Shown here: piece by piece, positions 1 to 7,069 of the stretch
Layout: the number at the start of each line of letters is the position of its first letter
Position numbering within the stretch: position 1 is the stretch's first letter
From: Actinomycetes bacterium
GTDB taxonomy: Bacteria > Actinomycetota > Actinomycetes > Actinomycetales > Cellulomonadaceae
Length of the DNA stretch: 11,698 nt
Assembly (NCBI GenBank): GCA_023428465.1
Contig: JAEYXM010000056.1
Coordinates: forward strand, 1 to 11,698
Direction of reading: 5' to 3'
Made by a program: the position numbers and the translations under genes
Notes under the pieces: generated by a model
Told to the model about the DNA's origin: nothing
Database searches by the model: none
What the model saw: only the letters and a program-made list of their open reading frames with translations

Positions 1-296
1 AGATCCCCGGTCTCGAAGGCGTAGCTGTAGAGACTGAGGAAGTACCGCGCGGCAGCCTCGGCCCCCGCGGGGCTCACCTCGCTCATCGCGGTAGGGCGCC
101 CGGGTGCCTCGGCTGTCGGTGTGGGTGTCGGTGTTGGTGCCGGTGTTGGTGCCGGGGACGTCGTCGTGGGCGGGGGAGCGGACGACGTGGTGCTGGTCCC
201 GCCCTCGCCGTTCGTGCATCCGGCCAGCCCGCTCGTCGTGACCGCCGCCGCGAGGAGGAGCGCGGCCAGCGGGCGTCGCGTGCTCCGGTCGCGCAT
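1..296 (-). CDS. DUF6318-like lipoprotein, N-terminal part (runs off left edge)
   Basis: Partial gene; 98 codons of the 5' end are visible and the 3' end is outside the window. The start is the ATG at 296-294, because AGGGGG lies 9 bases upstream; an in-frame ATG at 320-318 is the alternative. The product begins with a lipoprotein signal peptide: an Arg-rich n-region, a hydrophobic stretch LAALLLAAAV, and a lipobox LAGC with the modified cysteine at residue 27. A Thr/Pro/Ala-rich linker (about residues 35-65) follows, then a folded region starting around residue 75 with AAARYFLSLYSYAFETGD. That last motif resembles the opening of the DUF6318 domain found in actinobacterial lipoproteins, whose function is unknown. 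It is likely tethered to the outer face of the cytoplasmic membrane. The lipoprotein call is firm; the DUF6318 assignment rests on one visible motif. Confidence 0.8.
   Translation of the reverse strand, partial: MRDRSTRRPLAALLLAAAVTTSGLAGCTNGEGGTSTTSSAPPPTTTSPAPTPAPTPTPTPTAEAPGRPTAMSEVSPAGAEAAARYFLSLYSYAFETGD
130..153. repeat. Two 12-bp tandem copies coding the Pro-Thr linker
   Basis: The unit GGTGTTGGTGCC occurs twice in perfect tandem and, with flanking imperfect copies, encodes an Ala-Pro-Thr-Pro linker in the minus-strand lipoprotein. Such coding microsatellites can change length by slippage without breaking the frame. Confidence 0.8.
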
Positions 297-327
297 CGTC
301 GTCGTCCCCCTGCTTCGCATGGCCCGC

Positions 328-357
328 AACCTACCCTGAATCGGACATACCAGTCAG
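328..357 (-). promoter_or_regulatory. Candidate promoter of the lipoprotein gene
   Basis: Read on the minus strand, CTGACT (352-357) lies 18 bases from TAGGTT (328-333), which resembles an actinobacterial -35/-10 pair. Transcription would start near 321, giving a leader of about 25 bases to the ATG at 296, or an almost leaderless start at the ATG at 320. Matched by eye only. Confidence 0.35.
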
Positions 358-571
358 TCGCGTGCGGTGTGCCTGTGCATAACCGGCAGGACGTGGCCGA
401 CGTGCCTGGTCGAGCGACCTCCTGCTCGCTCGCGGCAGAGGGCACGGCCGGGTGCTCAGCGCCCGCCCGGCCACCAGAGGATGGGCGACGGGTGGTGTCG
501 TGACCCCCGTCGCCGTCGGTCGCGCGCGGCGCGCCCCGCCACTTGCCGGACGAGCGCGCCTGTGATCTGCG

Positions 572-1534
572 ATGCTGAACCGCATGGTGCGGCGCGCGGC
601 AGCGGGCACGGGGGGCACGGGTGCAGGCTCGGACGAGCTGCGCCACGGGTACCTCCAGGCGTGGGACGCCGGGGACACCGACGAGGCGCGCCGCCTCCTG
701 CTGGACCTCCTCGCCGTCGACGCACGCCCGGAGTTCTGGTTCGACCTCGGTCTGCTCGCCAAGTGGCGCCGTGACTGGGGCGAGAGTGCGCGCGCCAACC
801 GCCGCGCGCTCGAGGGCGACGTGCGCCTGCGCGAGAACCCTGCGGCCTGGAACCTGGGCGTCGCCGCGACGGCCCTCGACGACTGGTCCACCGCGCGTCG
901 GGCGTGGCGGGACTACGGCGTCGAGATCCCGGAACGGCGCGGACCCATCGCGATGGTGCTCGGCCCGATCCCGGTCCGGCTGAACCCCCGGCCGCGCTAC
1001 CCGGGCCAGGAACCGCTGCTGCTCGACGGCGCCGAGCACGAGGTCGAGGTCGTCTGGGCGCGGCGCCTCTCGCCCGCGCACGCGGTCGTCGACAGCGTCC
1101 CGCTGCCCGACTCGGGGCACGCGTGGGGCGACGTCGTGCTCATCGACGGCGAGCCTGTGGGCGAACGGTGGGACGGGACGCAGTGGCTGCCGGTCTTCAA
1201 CGAGCTCGAGCGGCTGAGCACGTCGGGCGCCACGACGTGGGAGGTCCGCGTCGAGTGCCCCGCACCGCTCGACGCCCGCGCGCTCACGGACCTTGCCGCC
1301 GCCCGCGGCCTGGGCGCGGAGGACTGGACGGCGGGCTTCCGGATCGTGTGCGTGGCCTGCAGCGACGGGCGGCCCGGTGGTCCCGGGCACGACCACACGC
1401 CGTCGCCCCAGGAGTGGGCGACGGCGCGGACGTTCGGCATGGCCGGGTCCGAGGCGCAGGTCGTCGCGGCCCTCGAGACCTGGCGCGGCGGCGGGGCGGA
1501 CCGGTCGCACGCCGCGCCCGTGGAGCTGCGGTAG
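572..1534 (+). CDS. TPR-containing protein of unknown function with C-terminal CxxC
   Basis: A 320-residue protein without signal peptide or membrane segment, so probably cytoplasmic. The N-terminal third (about residues 21-118) is made of helical TPR-like pairs: one around HGYLQAWDAGDTDEARRLL, one around PEFWFDLGLLAKWRRDW, and one around AAWNLGVAATALDDWSTARR. The rest is a mixed alpha/beta region with PVRLNPRP, VPLPDSGHAWGDVVLIDG and VFNELERL, ending in an EDWT...CVAC segment whose cysteines (260 and 263) form a CxxC that could bind metal. I recall similar uncharacterised actinobacterial proteins but no known function. An in-frame TGA at 563-565 limits the start to 572, 584 or 587. No good Shine-Dalgarno precedes any of them. 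It stands alone between a divergent lipoprotein gene and the ileS leader. The final TAG lies inside a short tandem repeat. Confidence 0.85.
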   Translation: MLNRMVRRAAAGTGGTGAGSDELRHGYLQAWDAGDTDEARRLLLDLLAVDARPEFWFDLGLLAKWRRDWGESARANRRALEGDVRLRENPAAWNLGVAATALDDWSTARRAWRDYGVEIPERRGPIAMVLGPIPVRLNPRPRYPGQEPLLLDGAEHEVEVVWARRLSPAHAVVDSVPLPDSGHAWGDVVLIDGEPVGERWDGTQWLPVFNELERLSTSGATTWEVRVECPAPLDARALTDLAAARGLGAEDWTAGFRIVCVACSDGRPGGPGHDHTPSPQEWATARTFGMAGSEAQVVAALETWRGGGADRSHAAPVELR

Positions 1535-1566
1535 CGGACGGGGAGCGGACGGGGAGCGGACTGGGG
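1533..1566. repeat. 11-bp tandem repeat, about three copies
   Basis: AGCGGACGGGG occurs at 1533-1543 and 1544-1554, followed by a variant copy AGCGGACTGGGG at 1555-1566. The first copy overlaps the stop codon of the TPR gene (TAG, 1532-1534), so the 3' end of that gene grades into the repeat. Confidence 0.8.
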
Positions 1567-1582
1567 CGGTACGGCACCGCCC
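1564..1582 (+). terminator. Possible hairpin terminator after the TPR gene
   Basis: A 7-bp GC-rich stem GGGCGGT / ACCGCCC closes the 5-base loop ACGGC, 30 bases after the TPR stop codon. There is no U-tract, as often in high-GC actinobacteria, so its activity is uncertain. Confidence 0.4.
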
Positions 1583-1617
1583 GCGGGACGGTGGTCGAGG
1601 CTGTCCGGGGAGACCGC

Positions 1618-1623
1618 TACCAT
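1618..1623 (+). promoter_or_regulatory. Candidate -10 box of the ileS promoter
   Basis: TACCAT fits the actinobacterial TAnnnT -10 pattern and would place the start near 1630, just before the T-box specifier stem. The -35 region at the right distance (around TCGAGG) is weak. Confidence 0.4.
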
Positions 1624-1629
1624 CGGCAC

Positions 1630-1861
1630 CACAGGCGTCGACCCGGCCATCACCGGTGAGCCTCCGGAAGAACGGTGCCCACGGGACGACGTCGTCGCCC
1701 CGCGGGTGCTCAGTAGAGCCGGACGGGTGGGCCCGTCACAGCCCCCGCGAGAGGTCGTCCTCCGGGCCCGCCCGGAGCGCCGGCAAGCGAGGTGGTACCG
1801 CGGTGTCCGTCGCCCCCGCGACGAGGCATCGTCCTCGCAGGCACCCGTGACGAAGCAGGAG
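1630..1861 (+). promoter_or_regulatory. T-box leader of ileS, very short specifier stem, tRNA-Ile responsive
   Basis: The untranslated leader senses uncharged tRNA-Ile. The specifier stem is tiny: CCGG (1643-1646) pairs with CCGG (1653-1656) around the loop CCATCA, which carries the Ile codon ATC at 1649-1651. AGTAGA (1712-1717) matches the stem II S-turn motif, and GACGGG/CCCGTC (1722-1727/1732-1737) forms the next hairpin. Stem III is CTCCGGG/CCCGGAG (1760-1766/1771-1777). The T-box core AGGTGGTACCGCG lies at 1790-1802. It folds as the canonical antisequestrator: GCGAGG (1787-1792) pairs with CCTCGC (1833-1838), the bulge TGGTACC (1793-1799) is free to bind the tRNA ACCA end, and GCG (1800-1802) pairs with CGT (1830-1832). 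An inner hairpin CGTCGC/GCGACG (1808-1823) caps it. No U-tract lies between this and the start codon, so control is probably at translation, as known for actinobacterial ileS T-boxes. I could not resolve the sequestrator helix with confidence. Confidence 0.93.
1857..1861 (+). promoter_or_regulatory. Ribosome binding site of ileS
   Basis: AGGAG lies 8 bases before the ATG at 1870 and fixes that start. In-frame upstream starts, such as the GTG at 1792, fall inside the T-box and are not used. This site is the presumed target of T-box sequestration. Confidence 0.8.
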
Positions 1862-1869
1862 TCCCCTCG

Positions 1870-4800
1870 ATGGTCTATCCGTTGCACCGTTCCGACGTGG
1901 TCCCCGCGTCCCCGGAGCTGCCCGGGCTGGAGAAGGAGGTCCTCGCCTACTGGGCGCAGGACGGCACCTTCCAGGCGTCGGTCGACGCACGCCCCGCCGG
2001 TGAGCAGGGCAGCAACGAGTTCGTGTTTTACGACGGCCCGCCGTTCGCGAACGGTCTGCCCCACTACGGGCACCTCCTGACCGGCTACGCCAAGGACGTC
2101 GTCCCGCGCTACCGGACCATGCGCGGCCGCCGCGTCGAGCGTCGGTTCGGCTGGGACACGCACGGCCTGCCTGCCGAGCTCGAGGCCGAGCGCATCCTTG
2201 GCATCACCGACAAGTCGCAGATCGAGGAGATGGGTATCGAGGCGTTCAACGCCGCGTGCCGCGAGTCGGTCATGCGCTATGCGGACGAGTGGCGCGCCTA
2301 CGTCACCCGTCAGGCGCGGTGGGTGGACTTCGACAACGACTACAAGACGCTCGACCTGAGCTTCATGGAGTCGGTGATCTGGGCGTTCAAGCAGCTGTAC
2401 GACAAGGGCCTCGCGTACGAGGGGTACCGCGTCCTGCCGTACTGCTGGCGCGACGAGACGCCGCTGTCCAACCACGAGCTGCGCATGGACGACGACGTCT
2501 ACGCCAACCGCCAGGACCCGGCCGTCACCATCGGCCTGCGCCTGGAGACCGGCGAGCTGCTCCTCATCTGGACGACGACGCCGTGGACCCTGCCCTCGAA
2601 CCAGGCCGTCGCCGTCGGCCCGGACATCGAGTACGTGCGCGTGTGCCCGGCCAAGGAGTCGGCGCTGAACGGCGAGGTCGTGATCCTCGCCAAGGCCCGC
2701 CTGGCGGCGTACGCACGCGAGCTCGGCACCGCCGACGGCGAGGGCGACGCCGCGGCGCGCGTCCTCACCGACCGCAAGGGCCGCGACACCATCCCGGGCT
2801 CGGAGCTCGTGGGCCTGCGCTACACCCCGCCGTTCGGGTACTTCGCGGGCCAGGAGGGCAACCACCGCGTCCTCGCGGCCGACTTCGTCACGACCGAGGA
2901 CGGCACCGGTGCGGTGCACCTGGCGCCGGCCTTCGGCGAGGACGACATGCTGATCTGCGAGGCAGCGGGCATCACTCCCGTCGTGCCCGTGGACAGCAAG
3001 GGCCGGTTCACCCCCGAGGTGCCGGACTACGCGGGCCTGCAGGTCTTCGAGGCGAACCCGCGCATCATCGCCGACCTCAAGCACGGCACCGGCCCGCTCG
3101 AGCACGTGCGCGAGCCGCAGCGTGTCCGCCTCGTCCGGCACGAGACGTACGAGCACGCGTACCCGCACTGCTGGCGCTGCCGGAACCCGCTGATCTACCG
3201 CGCGGTGTCCAGCTGGTTCGTGCGTGTCACGCAGTTCCGCGACCGCATGGTCGAGCTGAACCGGCAGATCGACTGGGTGCCGGAGCACATCAAGGACGGC
3301 CAGTTCGGCAAGTGGCTGGAGGGCGCCCGCGACTGGTCGATCTCCCGCAAGCGCTACTGGGGCACCCCGATCCCGGTCTGGGTGAGCGACGACCCGACGC
3401 ACCCGCGCATGGACGTCTACGGCTCGGTCGCCGAGCTCGAGGCGGACTTCGGGGTACCCGTCACCGACCTGCACCGGCCGTTCATCGACTCGCTGACCCG
3501 GCCCAACCCGGACGACCCGACCGGCCGCTCGACGATGCGCCGCATCCCCGACGTCCTGGACGTGTGGTTCGACTCCGGGTCGATGCCGTTCGCCCAGGTG
3601 CACTACCCGTTCGAGAACACGGACTGGTTCGAGGACCACTACCCGGGCGACTTCATCGTCGAGTACATCGGGCAGACGCGCGGCTGGTTCTACGTGCTGC
3701 ACGTGCTCGCGACGGCGATCTTCGACCGTCCGGCATTCCGGACCGTGATGTGTCACGGCATCGTGCTCGGCGACGACGGCCGCAAGGCCAGCAAGAGCCT
3801 GCGCAACTTCCCGGACCCCGTCGAGATGTGGGACGTGTACGGGTCCGACGCCGTGCGGTGGTCCCTCATGTCCTCGCCGATCCTGCGGGGCGGCAACCTC
3901 GTCGTCGTCGAGGAGGGCATCCGCGACGCCGCCCGCCAGGTGATCCTGCCGCTGTGGAGCACGTACTACTTCTTCACCCTCTACGCCGACGCCTCGAACG
4001 GCGGTGCGGGCTACCGCGCGCAGTCCGTCACACCCGACCGGGTGGCCGGCCTGCCCGCGATGGACCGCTACCTGCTGGCGCGCACCCGCGGCCTCGTGGA
4101 GCGCGTCACCGCCCAGATGGACGCGTACGACATCGCCGGCGCGTGCGAGACGGTCCGTGAGCACTTGGACGTCCTGACCAACTGGTACGTGCGCACGCAG
4201 CGGGACCGGTTCTGGCGGGAGGACGCCGACGCGTTCGACACGCTGTGGACCGCGTTCGAGGCGCTGCTGCGCGTCATGGCGCCGCTCGCGCCATTGGTCG
4301 TGGAGGAGGTCTGGCGCGGGCTCACCGGCGGGCGCTCCGTGCACCTCGTGGACTGGCCGGACCTGAACGGCGTCGACGGCGAGATCCTGCGCGCCGACGA
4401 CGACTTGGTCGCAGCCATGGACCAGGTGCGTTCCGTGGTGTCGGTGACCCTCGGCGTGCGCAAGGCCCACGGCCTGCGGGTGCGCCAGCCGCTGCGCGAG
4501 CTCGCCGTGGCCGTCACCCGCCCCGAGCCGCTCGAGCCCTACGTGGAGCTCATGGCCGCGGAGCTGAACATCAAGCACGTGACGCTCGTCGACATCGCGC
4601 GCATGAGCCGCGAGGAGCTGGGCGTCGCGTCGCGCCTGGCGGTCAACGCCCGCGCCGCGGGCCCCCGCCTGGGCCGGCAGGTCCAGGACGTGATCCGCGC
4701 CGCGAAGGCGGGGGAGTGGACGGCGTCGGACGGCGTCGTGACCGTGCGGACCGCGAGCGGCGAGGTCACGCTCGCCGAGGGTGAGTACGAGCTGACGACC

Positions 4801-5127
4801 GTCGTCGCCGAGGGCGCACCCGAGGGGCAGGTCGTCGCCGTGCTGCCGGGCGGCGGCGTCGTCCTGCTGGACACGGCGCTCGACGACGCCCTGCTCGCGG
4901 AGGGCTACGCGCGCGACCTGGTGCGGCTCGTCCAGGACCACCGCAAGGCCTCCGGGCTGCAGGTCTCGGACCGCATCGCGCTGCACGTGACCGTCCCCGC
5001 GGACAAGGTGGCGGCCGTCGAGGCGCACCGCGAGCTCGTCGCGGGCGAGACCCTCGCGGTCGAGCTGACGGTCGTCGCGGGTGAGGTCACCGAGCCGGCG
5101 GTCACCACGACGCGCGTCGAGGTCTGA
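1870..5127 (+). CDS. ileS: Isoleucyl-tRNA synthetase, type 2 (eukaryote-like)
   Basis: Cytoplasmic class I aminoacyl-tRNA synthetase that charges tRNA-Ile with isoleucine using ATP. The 1085-residue product is longer than the E. coli type (about 940) and matches the long type-2 form usual in actinobacteria. The HIGH motif is HYGH at residues 65-68. The CP1 editing domain starts near the Thr-rich WTTTPWTLPSNQ segment and includes GTGAVHLAPAFGEDD; CWRC around residues 434-437 follows. The KMSKS loop reads KASKS at 639-643. An anticodon-binding helical domain starts near residue 727 (MDRYLLARTR...NWYVRTQRDRFW), and the C-terminus looks like the DUF5915 extension of this class. ATG at 1870 is preceded by AGGAG. 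Type-2 enzymes are known to be poorly sensitive to mupirocin; that this one is so is inference. It is a single-gene unit between its T-box leader and a strong terminator. Confidence 0.98.
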   Translation: MVYPLHRSDVVPASPELPGLEKEVLAYWAQDGTFQASVDARPAGEQGSNEFVFYDGPPFANGLPHYGHLLTGYAKDVVPRYRTMRGRRVERRFGWDTHGLPAELEAERILGITDKSQIEEMGIEAFNAACRESVMRYADEWRAYVTRQARWVDFDNDYKTLDLSFMESVIWAFKQLYDKGLAYEGYRVLPYCWRDETPLSNHELRMDDDVYANRQDPAVTIGLRLETGELLLIWTTTPWTLPSNQAVAVGPDIEYVRVCPAKESALNGEVVILAKARLAAYARELGTADGEGDAAARVLTDRKGRDTIPGSELVGLRYTPPFGYFAGQEGNHRVLAADFVTTEDGTGAVHLAPAFGEDDMLICEAAGITPVVPVDSKGRFTPEVPDYAGLQVFEANPRIIADLKHGTGPLEHVREPQRVRLVRHETYEHAYPHCWRCRNPLIYRAVSSWFVRVTQFRDRMVELNRQIDWVPEHIKDGQFGKWLEGARDWSISRKRYWGTPIPVWVSDDPTHPRMDVYGSVAELEADFGVPVTDLHRPFIDSLTRPNPDDPTGRSTMRRIPDVLDVWFDSGSMPFAQVHYPFENTDWFEDHYPGDFIVEYIGQTRGWFYVLHVLATAIFDRPAFRTVMCHGIVLGDDGRKASKSLRNFPDPVEMWDVYGSDAVRWSLMSSPILRGGNLVVVEEGIRDAARQVILPLWSTYYFFTLYADASNGGAGYRAQSVTPDRVAGLPAMDRYLLARTRGLVERVTAQMDAYDIAGACETVREHLDVLTNWYVRTQRDRFWREDADAFDTLWTAFEALLRVMAPLAPLVVEEVWRGLTGGRSVHLVDWPDLNGVDGEILRADDDLVAAMDQVRSVVSVTLGVRKAHGLRVRQPLRELAVAVTRPEPLEPYVELMAAELNIKHVTLVDIARMSREELGVASRLAVNARAAGPRLGRQVQDVIRAAKAGEWTASDGVVTVRTASGEVTLAEGEYELTTVVAEGAPEGQVVAVLPGGGVVLLDTALDDALLAEGYARDLVRLVQDHRKASGLQVSDRIALHVTVPADKVAAVEAHRELVAGETLAVELTVVAGEVTEPAVTTTRVEV

Positions 5128-5178
5128 CCGCACGGCGCGCCCGCGGACGCGCCACGCCGACCACCGCACTGACGCGGT

Positions 5179-5209
5179 GAGGGCCCCGGGGACGAACCCC
5201 GGGGCCCTC
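5179..5209. terminator. Bidirectional terminator between ileS and the SLH gene
   Basis: A perfect 13-bp stem, GAGGGCCCCGGGG / CCCCGGGGCCCTC, with the loop ACGAA sits 52 bases past the ileS stop and 53 bases past the stop of the convergent minus-strand gene. There is no clear U-tract. A smaller hairpin, GGCCG/CGGCC at 5235-5249, lies nearer the minus-strand gene. The position suggests termination from both sides. Confidence 0.85.
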
Positions 5210-5261
5210 GCTGCGTCCGGACGGTGCCGGGCACGGCCGCCTCACGGCCGGGCCCGCGGCG

Positions 5262-6170
5262 TCACTCCACGTGCCCGCCCGAGACGACCGGCACCGGACC
5301 CGTGCCGATGTAGAAGATGTCGCGGTACGGCGCCGTGTAGAACCGCTCCCCGGTGTTGTTGGTGAACGTGGAGCCGTAGATGTACAGCGTGCCGCTGCGG
5401 TCGTTGCTCACGTAGAAGACGCCCGGCCCGCCCTCCGGGGCGCGGTTGCCCGTGATCGACACGCCCTGCAGGATCACGTCCTGCCGGGTGCCGTCGAAGT
5501 AGATGGCCCCGCCGTTGCCGCCGAGGCCCGACGACGCGCCGTGCCCGGTCGCGATGCTGTTGCTGATGGAGCTGGACACGATGTGCATGGGTGCCTGCAG
5601 GCTGGAGATCGAGCCGCCGTTGGCGCACGAGTTGTTGGTGAACGTGCTCCGGTAGATGCGGGCGGGGATCTGCTGACCGGTGACGCGGACGGCGCCGCCA
5701 CCGCCGTCGGAGTCCGCCGCCATGCAGAAGCTGTCGCGGATGACGACGTTCGAGAGCGTGAGCCGGCCGCCGCGCATCGCGATGCCGCCGCCGCCGCGCA
5801 GGTTCTGGAAACCGGGCGGCGATGCCGTCGCGTTGCCGCGCACGAGGTTGATGTCCTTGAAGGTGACCGCGGGGCGCGTCTCGAGGTTGCACTGGCTCGA
5901 CAGCCAGCCGAAGCTCTCCTGGCAGGAGTTCGCGTAGTAGATCCCCCGGGCGTTCTGCCCGTCGAGGGTGACGAGTCCGCCGCCGTCGAGCACCATGCGG
6001 TTCACCGGCACCCCGCCCTGCCACGGGTGCGCGCAGGTGTCGGTGTTGCACGTGTGCAGCGTCGCCGTGACGGGGATCGTGATCGGGTTCGGACCGCAGT
6101 TGAAGGTGATGTACCCGCCACGGCCGACGGCGTTCTGGACCGCCGCGGAGGTGCAGGACGCCGGGGTGCC
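5262..6170 (-). other. Beta-helix-like region of the SLH protein
   Basis: This part of the gene encodes repeated 20-30 residue turns with Asn/Gly-rich corners and several cysteines (for example in PASCTSAAVQN, FNCGPNP, HTCNTDTCAHP). The pattern fits secreted right-handed parallel beta-helix proteins of the pectin-lyase-like fold. The cysteines suggest disulfides outside the cell. Domain limits are approximate. Confidence 0.65.
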
Positions 6171-6929
6171 GTTGCCGACGACCCGCGCGTCGCCGCGCTC
6201 GTTGCGGTACACGAACGCGGCCATGGCGTCGCGGTTGACGGGTGAGGCCGGCCGGTAGGTCCGGTCGGCGTACCCCTGGGTCACCGACTCCTCGTTGAGC
6301 CACTCGATCTCGGCGTAGAACGCGTGGCCGTTCGGCACGTCCACGAACGTCGGCCAGGCCGGTGGGCTGTAGGCCGGCTCGCCCGCGGCGCGGTACAGGA
6401 AGGCCGCCATGGCGTCACGGGCGATCGGCCGGCCGGGGCGGAACGTGCCGTCGGAGTAGCCGCTCGTGATCCCGCGGTCCGCCAGCCAGGTGATCTCCGT
6501 GTAGAACGGGTCCGCCGGGTGGACGTCGGAGAAGGGCGAGACGGCCGGGTCGGTGAACGCCGGAGAGCCTGCGGCCCGGTACAGGAACGCGGCCATCGCC
6601 TCGCGCGTGATGGACGTGCTCGGCCGGTAGGTGCCGTCGGGGTAGCCGTTCGCGATGCCGCGCGAGACGAGCCAGGAGATCTCGACCGCGAACGGGTGCG
6701 AGGTCGGGACGTCGCTGAACGACGTGGCCGCCTGCAGCTCCGGTGGGAGCGCCGCCTCGACCGTGGCGGGCGTCGTCGCCCCGACCGCGGCCTGGCTCGC
6801 GGGGTCCTCGTCGACGTTCGTCGTCGTGGTGGCGTCGGGGGATGGTGGCGGTGCAGCGGACGCGACAGGGCCGGTTCCGGCCAGGATCAGGGCGGCGCTC
6901 AGGGCAGCGGCGCGGACGGAACGGACCAC
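5262..6929 (-). CDS. Exported protein with three SLH domains and a beta-helix region
   Basis: The start is the GTG at 6929-6927, with GGAGGAGG 5 bases upstream, giving 555 residues; a longer ATG start at 6992 would bury the signal peptide. Residues 1-25 form a Sec signal peptide (Arg-containing n-region, AAALSAALILAG core, cleavage near ASA/A). A Pro/Thr-rich linker follows. Three S-layer homology domains then start near residues 71, 133 and 195. Each has FxDV, a Gly-Tyr-x-Asp turn and an R-x-AMAAFxYR helix; the third is more diverged (VTQGYADRTY). SLH domains typically anchor proteins to secondary cell-wall polymers. The remainder (about 255-555) shows short repeated strands rich in Gly, Asn and Ser (GGGGIAMRGGRLTLSNVVIRD, FTNNS, FTNNT), as in right-handed parallel beta-helix proteins. 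No catalytic motif is evident, so a lyase or adhesin role is open. It is convergent with ileS and divergent from the folC unit. Confidence 0.9.
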   Translation of the reverse strand: MVRSVRAAALSAALILAGTGPVASAAPPPSPDATTTTNVDEDPASQAAVGATTPATVEAALPPELQAATSFSDVPTSHPFAVEISWLVSRGIANGYPDGTYRPSTSITREAMAAFLYRAAGSPAFTDPAVSPFSDVHPADPFYTEITWLADRGITSGYSDGTFRPGRPIARDAMAAFLYRAAGEPAYSPPAWPTFVDVPNGHAFYAEIEWLNEESVTQGYADRTYRPASPVNRDAMAAFVYRNERGDARVVGNGTPASCTSAAVQNAVGRGGYITFNCGPNPITIPVTATLHTCNTDTCAHPWQGGVPVNRMVLDGGGLVTLDGQNARGIYYANSCQESFGWLSSQCNLETRPAVTFKDINLVRGNATASPPGFQNLRGGGGIAMRGGRLTLSNVVIRDSFCMAADSDGGGGAVRVTGQQIPARIYRSTFTNNSCANGGSISSLQAPMHIVSSSISNSIATGHGASSGLGGNGGAIYFDGTRQDVILQGVSITGNRAPEGGPGVFYVSNDRSGTLYIYGSTFTNNTGERFYTAPYRDIFYIGTGPVPVVSGGHVE

Positions 6930-6934
6930 GTCGT

Positions 6935-6942
6935 CCTCCTCC
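6935..6942 (-). promoter_or_regulatory. Ribosome binding site of the SLH protein gene
   Basis: On the minus strand GGAGGAGG precedes the GTG at 6929 by 5 bases. This decides the start and places the signal peptide at the N-terminus. Confidence 0.8.
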
Positions 6943-7033
6943 GGGTGGGATGCGTGGCCCTCACCCTCGCTCACCCGAACGTGGGACGGCAAGGGACGTC
7001 GCGGCCGAAATGTCCCGGTGTGACCGATCCCTC

Positions 7034-7048
7034 GCGGTGCGGTGCGGT
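7034..7048. repeat. Three tandem GCGGT pentamers
   Basis: Three perfect copies of GCGGT lie 9 bases upstream of the strong Shine-Dalgarno of the small ORF before folC. They fall in the roughly 140-base region between divergent genes, so they could sit in a leader or operator. No function is shown. Confidence 0.7.
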
Positions 7049-7057
7049 GATCCCGGG

Positions 7058-7066
7058 AGGAGGTGA
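7058..7066 (+). promoter_or_regulatory. Perfect Shine-Dalgarno before the small ORF upstream of folC
   Basis: AGGAGGTGA is a full 9-base complement to the 3' end of 16S rRNA. The AGGAGG core is 6 bases before the GTG at 7070. It is the strongest ribosome binding site in the window, and it opens a 34-codon frame, not the visible FolC frame. Confidence 0.75.
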
Positions 7067-7069
7067 CGC

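Noticed and set aside
543..571. Promoter of the TPR gene (TTGCCG with TGTGAT)
   Set aside because: The spacer is only 12 bases, too short for a normal sigma-70 type promoter.
1564..1861. Transcriptional attenuation of ileS
   Set aside because: No terminator hairpin followed by a U-tract is seen between the T-box and the ATG. Translational control is more likely.
1792..1869. Start of ileS at GTG 1792
   Set aside because: This codon lies inside the conserved T-box core. The ATG at 1870 has a Shine-Dalgarno and matches IleRS N-termini.
997..5169. A 1390-codon open frame on the minus strand opposite the TPR gene and ileS
   Set aside because: It is the mirror of GC-biased codon use in the plus-strand genes. 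The product is Arg/His/Val-rich low-complexity sequence with no domain, and ileS on the other strand is unmistakable.
5242..6303. A 353-codon minus-strand frame within the SLH gene
   Set aside because: It is a shifted frame of the same strand, Arg/His-rich, while the SLH frame has a signal peptide and three domains.
7008..7020. Inverted GGGAC...GTCCC as an operator in the divergent region (arms near 6994-7018)
   Set aside because: The arms are only five GC-rich bases 14 apart, which is expected by chance in such DNA.
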